A stretch of 50,719 nt of DNA, from the NCBI GenBank assembly GCA_947630755.1, contig CANRIU010000012.1:1-50719 (forward strand), written 5' to 3'. Positions 16,654 through 23,834 of this stretch are shown here, in pieces. Every line of letters starts with the position of its first letter. The first letter of the stretch is position 1. Both the position numbers and the translations under genes were made by a program. The notes beneath the pieces are model-generated. The model worked only from the letters and a program-made list of their open reading frames with translations. It was not told the origin of the DNA and did not search any database. Origin of the DNA: an uncultured Oscillospiraceae bacterium (GTDB taxonomy: Bacteria; Bacillota; Clostridia; Oscillospirales; Oscillospiraceae).

Positions 16654-18618
16654 TCAGCCGTCGCCGCCGCTGGGGACCTCGTCCGGGTCGCCGCCGCCCT
16701 CGTCACCTATGCCGCCGTCTCCCGGGTCAGGCCCGTAGTCCCCCGGCCCGGTCCCGTCCTCCGGCGTGTCGGGGGTGTCCGGAGTGTCAGGGTCATCCGG
16801 TGTGTCCGGCGTATCGGGTGTGTCGGGATTATCCGGCGTATCGGGAGTGTCAGGGGTATCAGGGGTATCAGGGGTATCAGGGGTATCAGGCGTGTCAGGG
16901 GTATCAGGCGTGTCCGGAGTATCCGGAGTATCGGGTGTATCCGGCTCATCCGGGTTGTCGGGATCATCCGGGTCGTCGGGGTCGTCCGGGTCCGTGGGTC
17001 CGACGGGCTCATCGGGGACCTCCGGCCCCTTGAGGATCACCCTGTCCTGGGCCTTGTAGGTGTCCTTGGAGATGAGGGTCCTGCTCAAAAGGTTCCCGTC
17101 CCCGTCGTAGACCAGCTTATACGCCTCGGACTTGTAGCCCACATGGCCCGCGGTCTTTACCTTCGTCTCACCCGGGGCGAGGGTCTCGTCGATCTCCTCG
17201 ACCTCCTCGTACTGGATGGTCTCGATGGTCTTGGACTCCAGCTCCACATAGTTGTCGTTTTCCTTCGTGCCCCAGATCTCCACAAACAGCGTCTTGTTCT
17301 CCACCCAGCAGACAAGCTTTATGGGGTAATTCCGGTTATTCACGAATTTGAAGTGGGGCGAGGGCCAGCTCACCGTGGCGTCCAGCCCCAGCGGCAGGTA
17401 GGAGACGCTGAAGGAGTGGTTCTGGCGCTTTGTTATCTCCAGGTCCGCCTTGAGCGTGCAGAAATATATTGTGGAGCTCACCTGGCATATGCCGCCGCCC
17501 ACCTCGTTTACGGTCTGCCCGCCGGAGTAGGCGCCCGCGGGCTTGTAGCCCTTGGCCTCGGTGCGCTGTCCCACCACCTCGTTAAAGGAGAACTCCTCCC
17601 CGGGGTTGAGCACAAAGCCGTTCACGGCCTGGGCCGCAAGGGTGACGTTTGTTATGCGGTTTGAGTTGCTGGAGCTTAAGGATGTGCTCTTCTCCGCCAG
17701 CTTGTCCTTGAATAGGAGGCTCTCAATATCGTCCCCGGATATGCTGGGCTTTGTGATGATGAGCTCCACCATTACCGTCTCTCCGGGCTCCGCCTCGTCA
17801 TAGAGGCGCTTAAGCTCCTCCACGTCAAAGCTCACGCCGTCAGAGCCCGCGGTGAAGGTCTCCGTCGCCGGGTCATACACCGCGTCCACGGGCTCGGTGT
17901 GGACCTGCTGGAAAATGGCGTCAAAATTCGGCTCCAGCCCTCCCGGTCCGGCGTTGTTCTTCTCGGAGAACTCCTCCGTCTGCCCGGATGTGCCGGAGAG
18001 CAGCGTGTCCCGGATATACTCAAACACGGCCTCCTCGTCCACGGAGTAGCCGGAGTCGCCCTTTGTCACGAAAAGCTGTGTCTTCGTCAGCTCATAGCTT
18101 GAGTCCTTCGCCCCGTGCTCCGCCCTCTCGGCGGCGTCGGCGACTATCGCCCTGACGCCGGACTCGTTAAAGACGCTCTCGGTGTACACGTCGTGGGGGG
18201 TTTTCATGCATTTGATGTAGGTGATGAGGTTCTCAAAGAAGCTCCCATCCCTGCCCCAGGCGTAGGCCGTGTCCACCGCTGTGTTAACCGACGCCACAAG
18301 TCCCGCCTCGTCGCTGGAGACGGTTATGGACACCGTGTCCGTGAGCTTCACCGTCGCCGTCACCCCGGAGGGCACGCCGAGGGACGGGGAGTTTAACAGC
18401 GTGCTGTGCGCCTCGCTGTAGGTCATGCCCCCGATGTCGATCCCGGCGACCTGGATATTCGGAAATATCGTGTCCTTCGCCGCCACATACGCGCCCATGC
18501 CCATCACCGCCGCGAAAGCGATGCAGAGCACCACCGCGCAGACGATAAGCGCCGTCCGGAGGGTGTTGTTTCTCCTCCTTCTCCTTCTTCTCTTTTGTAC
18601 TCTTTTTCCCTGTGCCAT
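16654..18618 (-). CDS. VanW family surface protein with G5-like domain and Pro-Asp-Thr tail
   Basis: I start this at the ATG at 18616-18618 (GAGGG upstream), giving 654 residues; a TTG 15 nt earlier is possible. A basic stretch (KRRRRRRRNN) precedes a membrane helix at ~20-45, so it is anchored with its bulk outside. Two peptidoglycan-binding-type segments span ~55-320. The VanW domain follows (~325-450) with LNPGEEFSFNEVVG and GGGICQVSSTIY. A G5-like domain (~455-535) comes next. The last ~110 residues are a low-complexity tail of Pro-Asp-Thr/Asp triplets, typical of wall-spanning linkers, with no LPxTG sorting motif. VanW proteins are linked to the cell envelope in Gram-positives, but their biochemical role is not settled. 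The gene stands alone between a promoter at 18674-18701 and terminators. Confidence 0.9.
   Translation of the reverse strand: MAQGKRVQKRRRRRRRNNTLRTALIVCAVVLCIAFAAVMGMGAYVAAKDTIFPNIQVAGIDIGGMTYSEAHSTLLNSPSLGVPSGVTATVKLTDTVSITVSSDEAGLVASVNTAVDTAYAWGRDGSFFENLITYIKCMKTPHDVYTESVFNESGVRAIVADAAERAEHGAKDSSYELTKTQLFVTKGDSGYSVDEEAVFEYIRDTLLSGTSGQTEEFSEKNNAGPGGLEPNFDAIFQQVHTEPVDAVYDPATETFTAGSDGVSFDVEELKRLYDEAEPGETVMVELIITKPSISGDDIESLLFKDKLAEKSTSLSSSNSNRITNVTLAAQAVNGFVLNPGEEFSFNEVVGQRTEAKGYKPAGAYSGGQTVNEVGGGICQVSSTIYFCTLKADLEITKRQNHSFSVSYLPLGLDATVSWPSPHFKFVNNRNYPIKLVCWVENKTLFVEIWGTKENDNYVELESKTIETIQYEEVEEIDETLAPGETKVKTAGHVGYKSEAYKLVYDGDGNLLSRTLISKDTYKAQDRVILKGPEVPDEPVGPTDPDDPDDPDDPDNPDEPDTPDTPDTPDTPDTPDTPDTPDTPDTPDTPDTPDTPDNPDTPDTPDTPDDPDTPDTPDTPEDGTGPGDYGPDPGDGGIGDEGGGDPDEVPSGGDG
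16762..16995 (-). repeat. In-frame 9-bp repeats encoding a Pro-Asp-Thr tail
   Basis: About 25 imperfect 9-bp units encode PDT, PDD, PDN or PDE triplets in the C-terminal tail of the VanW protein. Neighbouring units differ mainly at third codon positions, but five adjacent units at 16853-16890 are nearly identical, so recent slippage is likely and the tail length may vary between strains. Confidence 0.9.
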
Positions 18619-18673
18619 ATCTTTATCCCTCAAAGCTCAAGCCCGCAGGCTTTTTTATGTTAACTACGCTAAT

Positions 18674-18701
18674 ATTATAGAAAAACCGCCGTGAAAATCA
18701 A
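18674..18701 (-). promoter_or_regulatory. Promoter of the VanW gene
   Basis: Minus-strand TTGATT (18696-18701), a 16-nt spacer and TATAAT (18674-18679). A small AAGCC/GGCTT hairpin with T run lies in the leader near 18639-18658. Confidence 0.72.
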
Positions 18702-18763
18702 CTACAAAATAGTAAATTTTTTCGTTAAGATTGTAACTATTTTGAATTATTTCTCCAACTGCC

Positions 18764-20014
18764 TCATGTGATGCCCTGAAAGAGCTGCACCTCACCGGGG
18801 CGCTTGGAGAACATGGAGAACTGGTAGGCGTCGTCGGAGTCCTGCTTCCAGGGGGAGACGATGCTCATTCTCTGCTTCGTCTGGGCGTCCAGTATCTCCC
18901 CGATGAGCACGTTGGACAGCAAAAAGCCCTGGGGGGTGAAGCTCCAGCGGTCGTCATTTCGTACCATCCACTTGTGCGCCACAAAGGACTCCATGAGCTC
19001 CCGGGCCATGTCGAATTTACAGGGGAAAATGTCGTAGTACTCCTTCTCGGAGATCCCCCGCGTCGTCCGCAGACCCAGCATCAGGTACTCCCCCGCCCGC
19101 TCGAAGTCCGTAATGGACTCCGCGTGGTCCACCACGCTCCTGCCGGAGAGTATCCCGTCGGCGTAGAGCTCCATGTCCGCCACGCATGAGTAGCGCTGGC
19201 CCGAGACATAGGAGTGGGCCGCCGCGCCAAAGCCCATATACTCCCCCATGGTCCAGTATTTAAGGTTGTGCCGGGAGGCCCTGTCCCGCTTTGCGAAGTT
19301 TGACACCTCGTACTGCTTGTACCCGTATCTGGACAGTGCGTCCACGGCGTAGAGGTACATATCCGCCTGAAGGTCGTCGTCGGGTATGAAGGGCGAGCCC
19401 TTAAACGGGTATAGCGCCGTGCCCTCCTCTATCTTCAGCCCGTAGCAGGAGAAGTGGTCCGGCTTCAGGGCTATCATCTTCGTCAGAGTGTCCGCCCAGT
19501 CCTCTCTCGTCTGGCTGGGAAGGCCGTAGATGAGGTCGAGGCTTACGTTGTCAAAGCCCGCACGTCTCGCGCTCTCCACCGTCTCCTCAACCTTCGCAAA
19601 GTTGTGGAGCCTCCCCACTGACTTGAGTATGCCGTCGTTTGCCGACTGGGCGCCGATGGACAGGCGGTTAAAGCCCGCCCGGCGCAGCTTCACCATGTCC
19701 TTGTAGCTTATGCTGTCCGGGTTCACCTCCACGGTGTGCTCCCCGTCTATCATCACCCTGCCGTACTTTTTAAGGGCATCAAAAAGCTCCACGAGCCTCC
19801 CCGAGCCGTAAAAGCTGGGCGTGCCTCCGCCGATGTACACCGTGTCGATGATGTAGCCCTGGAGCTGTGAGCCCGCCTCCTTTATGTGCGTTAGAAGTGC
19901 CTTCTGGTACCTCGGTATCATGCTCTCCTTCCCCACCAGGGAGTAGAAGTCGCAGTAGGCGCACTTCCCGGCGCAGAAGGGGATGTGTATATAAATTCCA
20001 AGTCTCTTGTCCAA
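18764..20014 (-). CDS. hemW: HemW-type radical SAM protein (heme chaperone family)
   Basis: This protein belongs to the radical-SAM family once called coproporphyrinogen III oxidase, now regarded mainly as a heme-binding chaperone (HemW). The cluster motif is CAGKCAYCDF near residue 14, preceded by LGIYIHIPF and followed by YIGGGTPS and the SAM-binding strands (LSIGAQS, LDLIYGLPSQT). A C-terminal HemW domain is present. I place the start at the TTG at 20012-20014 (416 residues) because GGAGGG lies 7 nt upstream and homology begins there. The frame stays open 21 nt further to a GTG that directly follows the stop of the kinase gene, with no suitably spaced ribosome site. Confidence 0.9.
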   Translation of the reverse strand: MDKRLGIYIHIPFCAGKCAYCDFYSLVGKESMIPRYQKALLTHIKEAGSQLQGYIIDTVYIGGGTPSFYGSGRLVELFDALKKYGRVMIDGEHTVEVNPDSISYKDMVKLRRAGFNRLSIGAQSANDGILKSVGRLHNFAKVEETVESARRAGFDNVSLDLIYGLPSQTREDWADTLTKMIALKPDHFSCYGLKIEEGTALYPFKGSPFIPDDDLQADMYLYAVDALSRYGYKQYEVSNFAKRDRASRHNLKYWTMGEYMGFGAAAHSYVSGQRYSCVADMELYADGILSGRSVVDHAESITDFERAGEYLMLGLRTTRGISEKEYYDIFPCKFDMARELMESFVAHKWMVRNDDRWSFTPQGFLLSNVLIGEILDAQTKQRMSIVSPWKQDSDDAYQFSMFSKRPGEVQLFQGIT

Positions 20015-20035
20015 TTTTCCGCCCTCCGGACGCAC

Positions 20036-20971
20036 TCAGTAGCTGTAAACTCCCCCGCCGATAAACTCCCGCAGCAGGGAATTTTTCGGGACAAGCTCCT
20101 TTGCCACGGGGACGTACTCCTCAAGGAGGGGTATTATCTCCCGCACCTCCTCGAAGCCCGGCTTGCCCTCGGTGAGGGTCTTCAAAAGCGGCAGCGCCTC
20201 CCCGGCAAGGACGCTGACCTCGTACTCCAGGGAGGAGTCCAGCGTCAGCCTTGCCTTTGGTATGAAGGGCGTTATGTGCTCCCGCTCCCCCCGCATGACG
20301 TTTGCCCACAGGGACAATGTATACTCCGCGTCCGCGCCCCGGAAGTTGTTGTCCCGGACGACCCGCCTTATGAGCCGCGTCCACTCGGGCTTGAATACTC
20401 TCCCGCCGGGGAACAGGGTCTCGGAGCTTGCCGCGATATAGAGGGCGAAGGCCCCGGGGTTTTTGTCTGTTATAAGGTCATTGAGGGCGTGGATCCCCTC
20501 AAATATCGCGACCTCATTTTCCCGGAGGCGAAGGGGCGTAAACTGGCTGGCGCTGCGCTTCTGGCGGGAGAACATGAAGTAGGGGACCTTTATCTCCTCA
20601 CCCTGGGAGAGCTTTGCGAAGTGCTCGTTTAAAAGCTCCATGTCCAGAAGCTTTGGCGACTCATAGTCCACCTCCCCCTCCGGCGTGCGGGGGCAGGTCC
20701 GGAGGTCCAGGGTGTTGAAGTAGTTGTCCATGGATATGGTGTGGCACTTTATCCCCCGACGGCCCAGTTCCGTCTCGATGAGCCGCGCCGTGGTGGTTTT
20801 CCCCGCGCCGGAGGGACCCGAGAGCAGCACTATGGGGCAGCGCTCAAGATTTTCGCTGATGGCTGTGGCAGCGCGGTGGACACGCTCCCGGTACTCGCGC
20901 TCCGCGTCCTCGATGAAGTTCTCCGGGTCGCGCCGCGCCTGGTCGTTTATCCTCACGATGGAATAGGCCAT
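20036..20971 (-). CDS. Uridine kinase-like P-loop nucleoside kinase
   Basis: This 311-residue P-loop kinase has Walker A GPSGAGKTT near residue 56, a lid and substrate region with ISMDNYF as in uridine kinases, and IFEGIHALND at the Walker B position. About 45 residues precede the kinase core, and the C-terminal ~60 residues are helical. The motifs fit the uridine kinase/phosphoribulokinase superfamily, so pyrimidine salvage is the best guess, though the substrate is not proven. The start is the ATG at 20969-20971 with AAAGGAG 6 nt upstream. A GTG 15 nt earlier lies within that ribosome site. It is 11 nt after hemZ and 21 nt before hemW, clearly within one operon. Confidence 0.85.
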   Translation of the reverse strand: MAYSIVRINDQARRDPENFIEDAEREYRERVHRAATAISENLERCPIVLLSGPSGAGKTTTARLIETELGRRGIKCHTISMDNYFNTLDLRTCPRTPEGEVDYESPKLLDMELLNEHFAKLSQGEEIKVPYFMFSRQKRSASQFTPLRLRENEVAIFEGIHALNDLITDKNPGAFALYIAASSETLFPGGRVFKPEWTRLIRRVVRDNNFRGADAEYTLSLWANVMRGEREHITPFIPKARLTLDSSLEYEVSVLAGEALPLLKTLTEGKPGFEEVREIIPLLEEYVPVAKELVPKNSLLREFIGGGVYSY

Positions 20972-20982
20972 AATGTCTCCTT

Positions 20983-22452
20983 TCACATATCCGCGTAAAA
21001 TTCCGTTATTTTCTCCCTGTCCCGCAGGATTTTGTCCATGCTCTCGATATACTCCCTGGGATATTTCGGGTCAAACACCCGCTCTATCCTGCCGCTTTTC
21101 CTGTTTACGAGCTTTGTTGACCCGCCCCCGCCCATGGCGAGGATGGTGCAAAGCTCCTCCATTATCAAAATGTTGTATAGGCTCTCATGCCCCGGCAGCG
21201 CCCAGCCCACGTTCTCAAAGCCCCCGGACATGAACTTCTGGCGGTAGAGGTAGTAGGGCCTGTACCCGGCATCGCGCAAAAGGCTGTTCGCCGTGTCCAG
21301 CATCCGCCCCACCTGGGCTCCGCCGGGCCTTGCGGTGTCGTTTTCCGTGATGCGCGAGCCCTTTTTCAGGGCCAGGGTGTGGACGGTTATGTTCTCCGGT
21401 CCCAGGGCTATCACCCTCCGCACCGTGTCCTCAAAGCCCTCCGGCGTGTCGGCGGGCAGCCCCGCGATGAGGTCCATGTTCACGTCGCACCGAAGCTCCC
21501 GCCGGGTGAGGGCGTAGGCCGCCTCGATGTCCTCCGGCGTGTGCCTGCGCCCGATGGCGGCGAGGACCTCGCCGGACATGGACTGGGGGTTTATGGAGAT
21601 GCGCGTCACGCCCCGGAGGGCGCGGAGCTTCTCCGCCGTTATGGTGTCCGGCCTTCCCGCCTCCACGCACACCTCCCGGACGTGTGTCAGGTCAAACTCC
21701 CCCCGGAGCCACCCCAGCACAGTCTCAAGCTGCTCAGCCGAGAGCGTCGTCGGCGTGCCGCCGCCCATGTAGACGGCGACTATGCGAAGTCCGAGCTTTG
21801 CCGCTCTCCGGGCCGTGGCAGCTATTTCCCGGTGGAGCGCGTCCAGAAAGGGCGGTATGAGGCCCATGGACTTCTCCACGCTCTGGCTGACGAAGGTGCA
21901 GTAGGCGCAGCGGGTGGGGCAGAAGGGTATGCCCACATATACCGCCGCGTCCCGCTCACCCAGCTCCGAAATGGTCTTAAGCGACGCCCTGGCGGTGTCA
22001 AGGCACAGCCGGGAGCGCTCCGGGGAGACGAAGTATTCCTCCTCCATGCGCATCACGGCCTCGGTATCCGAAAGGCCCCGCTCTAAGTATTTTGTCATTA
22101 TCGTCCCGGGCCGTATCCCCGTGAGGGCGCCCCAGACCGGGCGCTCCACCCCGAGGTCCATCGCCGCGTGGTAAAAGGCCAGCTTGATTATTCTCTGGGC
22201 CTCCCGGTCCGCGGTGGTCTTTTCCTCAAAAAGCCCCCGGTCGCCCCGCTCTGCGCACTTTGCCTCCCGGCCCCGAAGGCGCAGTGTCACAGTTGCCGCG
22301 GCCTCGTCCCCGGTGAGGCTGAGCTCCACCGAGGCGGCGGTGTCCGCCCCGTCAATGGTGTCGGTGTACTCCGGCCTCTCCCCGGGGAAGAGGGCGAGCA
22401 TTATCTGCTCCACCGCGTATTTATATTCGTGTCCCACAAGACATAGCTTCAT
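20983..22452 (-). CDS. hemZ: HemZ-type radical SAM protein (coproporphyrinogen dehydrogenase family)
   Basis: This 489-residue radical-SAM protein has an N-terminal region of ~160 residues specific to the HemZ group (GALTGIRPGTIMTKYLERGL). The cluster motif CPTRCAYCTF lies near residue 180, with YMGGGTPTTL and DLIAGLPADT in the barrel, and the HemZ C-terminus QKFMSGGFENVGWALPG. HemZ is named for oxygen-independent coproporphyrinogen oxidation, but organisms with it often lack a full heme pathway, so the true reaction may differ. Its ATG overlaps the stop of the MBL gene upstream (ATGA), and the kinase gene follows. A second related radical-SAM gene, hemW, lies two genes downstream. Confidence 0.92.
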   Translation of the reverse strand: MKLCLVGHEYKYAVEQIMLALFPGERPEYTDTIDGADTAASVELSLTGDEAAATVTLRLRGREAKCAERGDRGLFEEKTTADREAQRIIKLAFYHAAMDLGVERPVWGALTGIRPGTIMTKYLERGLSDTEAVMRMEEEYFVSPERSRLCLDTARASLKTISELGERDAAVYVGIPFCPTRCAYCTFVSQSVEKSMGLIPPFLDALHREIAATARRAAKLGLRIVAVYMGGGTPTTLSAEQLETVLGWLRGEFDLTHVREVCVEAGRPDTITAEKLRALRGVTRISINPQSMSGEVLAAIGRRHTPEDIEAAYALTRRELRCDVNMDLIAGLPADTPEGFEDTVRRVIALGPENITVHTLALKKGSRITENDTARPGGAQVGRMLDTANSLLRDAGYRPYYLYRQKFMSGGFENVGWALPGHESLYNILIMEELCTILAMGGGGSTKLVNRKSGRIERVFDPKYPREYIESMDKILRDREKITEFYADM

Positions 22453-23054
22453 AGGCTCTTTGCGTACCTCACATAGCAGTTTGACGCCTTCTCCACGTCA
22501 AGGGTGCTGGGGTCCATGTGCCCGGGATATACATCGTAATTTCCGGGTATGTCCGCAAGCCTTCTGAGGGACTCCAGAAGCCTGTCCATGTCCCCGCCGG
22601 GAAGGTCGGTCCTGCCGCAGCTCCCGGCGAAAAGCGTGTCCCCGGTGAAAAGCGCGTCCCCGCACTTTATTGTCACGGACCCCGGGGAGTGGCCGGGCGT
22701 CTCCATCACCCGAAATCTCAGGGAGCCCACGGTGACGATGTCCCCGTCGGACCAGAATTTCGTCCCCTCCGGCGCAAGGTACCTGAAGCTCTCCGGCCTG
22801 TCCGTCACGTCCGCCCGGTGGATGTATATCTGCGCCCCGGTCTCCTCGTGAAGGCCCTCCGCCGCCCCCGTGTGGTCGTAGTGCCCGTGGGTCAGGAATA
22901 TGGCCCTGACGCAAAGCCCAAGGTCCTCGATGTAGTCCATGATGGTGTTAAGCTCGTCCCCCGGGTCAATGACGGCGCACTCCCCGGTGTTCTCATCGGT
23001 GACGATATAGCAGTTGGCCTCGATATGGCCAACAGGTATGCATTTTATCAGCAT
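22449..23054 (-). CDS. MBL-fold hydrolase, glyoxalase II-like
   Basis: This 201-residue metallo-beta-lactamase-fold protein has the metal motif THGHYDHTGA near residue 55, then TPGHSPGSV, GDTLFAGSCGRTDL and YPGHM, the four ligand regions of small glyoxalase II-type hydrolases. It starts ANCYIV near the N-terminus like its relatives. Typical substrates are thioesters, but the natural substrate cannot be read from sequence. It overlaps dtd by 7 nt and hemZ by 4 nt, so it is translationally coupled to both. This place between dtd and hemZ is common in Clostridia. Confidence 0.9.
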   Translation of the reverse strand: MLIKCIPVGHIEANCYIVTDENTGECAVIDPGDELNTIMDYIEDLGLCVRAIFLTHGHYDHTGAAEGLHEETGAQIYIHRADVTDRPESFRYLAPEGTKFWSDGDIVTVGSLRFRVMETPGHSPGSVTIKCGDALFTGDTLFAGSCGRTDLPGGDMDRLLESLRRLADIPGNYDVYPGHMDPSTLDVEKASNCYVRYAKSL

Positions 23055-23500
23055 TTTCCTGTCCCCCTCGTATCAAATAAGATGGTCACAGGCCCGTCGT
23101 TCACGGACCCGACCTTCATATCCGCCCCAAATTCCCCGTGCTCCACCCGAAAGCCCCGGCTGCGGCACTCCTCCATAAAGAGCTCATAGAGCGGGACCGC
23201 CGTCTCCGGTCTTGCCGCCTCGGTAAACCCCGGCCGGCGGGACCTGGTGTCGGCAAAGAGGGTAAACTGGGACACGCACAGTATCTCTCCCCCGGCGGCG
23301 GCTAAATTCAGGTTCATCTTCCCCTGCTCGTCCTCAAAGACCCGCAGCCCGCAGACCCTGTCGGCGAGCTTTACCGCGTCGTCCCGGGTGTCGTCCCTGT
23401 GCACCCCCAGCAGTACGAGAAATCCTCTCCCGATTTTCGCCGTCACCACTCCGTCAATGGCGACGGAAGCGTCCAAAACCCTCGTGACAACAGCGCGCAC
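23048..23500 (-). CDS. dtd: D-aminoacyl-tRNA deacylase
   Basis: DTD removes D-amino acids, and glycine mischarged on tRNA-Ala, from tRNA, protecting translation. The protein carries the catalytic CVSQFTLFAD and the cross-subunit motif NDGPVT, both intact. I start at the GTG at 23498-23500 (150 residues), which gives the family N-terminus MRAVVTRVLDASV with GGAGGAG just upstream. An ATG five codons earlier sits inside that ribosome site. It lies downstream of relA on the same strand, but the 334-bp gap between them is full of hairpin repeats. Confidence 0.95.
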   Translation of the reverse strand: MRAVVTRVLDASVAIDGVVTAKIGRGFLVLLGVHRDDTRDDAVKLADRVCGLRVFEDEQGKMNLNLAAAGGEILCVSQFTLFADTRSRRPGFTEAARPETAVPLYELFMEECRSRGFRVEHGEFGADMKVGSVNDGPVTILFDTRGTGKC

Positions 23501-23535
23501 AGTCTCTCCTCCCATAATCCATTTAAATTTAAAAT

Positions 23536-23665
23536 GATTTTCGCGGCGGCATGTACGTCGCGAAAATCACCTTTTGTCGCCCAAGTGTCCAGTCCGCAGA
23601 CTGGTCGCGCAGGGCGACAAAAGGGAAATTTTCTCTGAATTTCGCAAAATTCAGAAAAATTTCCC
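23536..23665 (+). repeat. Multi-hairpin intergenic element, copy 2
   Basis: Plus-strand order: a hairpin with arms GATTTTCGCG (23536-23545) and complement (23559-23568) around the loop GCGGCATGTACGT; a perfect 13-bp helix CCTTTTGTCGCCC (23570-23582 with 23612-23624) enclosing AAGTGT, a CCAGTC-CGCA-GACTGG hairpin (23589-23604) and TCGCGCA; then a long hairpin 23623-23665 built from GGGAAATTT and TGAATTT arms. The loop, the AGTGT and CGCGCA segments and the AAATT linker match copies 1 and 3 although the stems differ. Confidence 0.85.
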
Positions 23666-23668
23666 GCA

Positions 23669-23791
23669 CGTTCTCTTACGGGGAAAGGCTTTAGCCTTTT
23701 CCCGTGGGTCGTTCTCTTACGGGGAAAGGCTTTAGCCTTTTCCCGCAGGTCGTTCTCTTACGGGGAAAGGCTTTAGCCTTTTCCCGTAGGT
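23669..23791. repeat. Three tandem 41-bp hairpin repeats
   Basis: Three near-identical 41-bp units begin at 23669, 23710 and 23751, each starting CGTTCTCTTACGGGGAAAGG. Each contains an 11-bp hairpin (CGGGGAAAGGC with loop TTTA and GCCTTTTCCCG). The units differ only at one or two bases at the junction. A fourth copy breaks off after CGTTC at 23792. Confidence 0.95.
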
Positions 23792-23802
23792 CGTTCCCCC
23801 TG

Positions 23803-23831
23803 GCATCGAAAGCCCGTTGGGCTTTCGATGC
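23803..23831 (-). terminator. 13-bp hairpin after relA
   Basis: A perfect 13-bp stem (GCATCGAAAGCCC, 23803-23815 with 23819-23831) with a 3-nt loop lies 3 nt after the relA stop. There is no T run, so it may stabilise the mRNA end or end transcription only weakly. Confidence 0.55.
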
Positions 23832-23834
23832 AAG

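Noticed and set aside
16766-17059. Open frame encoding Ser-Gly-Val repeats on the plus strand
   Set aside because: It is the antisense reading of the Pro-Asp-Thr repeat tail of the VanW gene.
23669-23791. Possible CRISPR array
   Set aside because: The 41-bp units abut directly with no unique spacers, and no cas genes are present.
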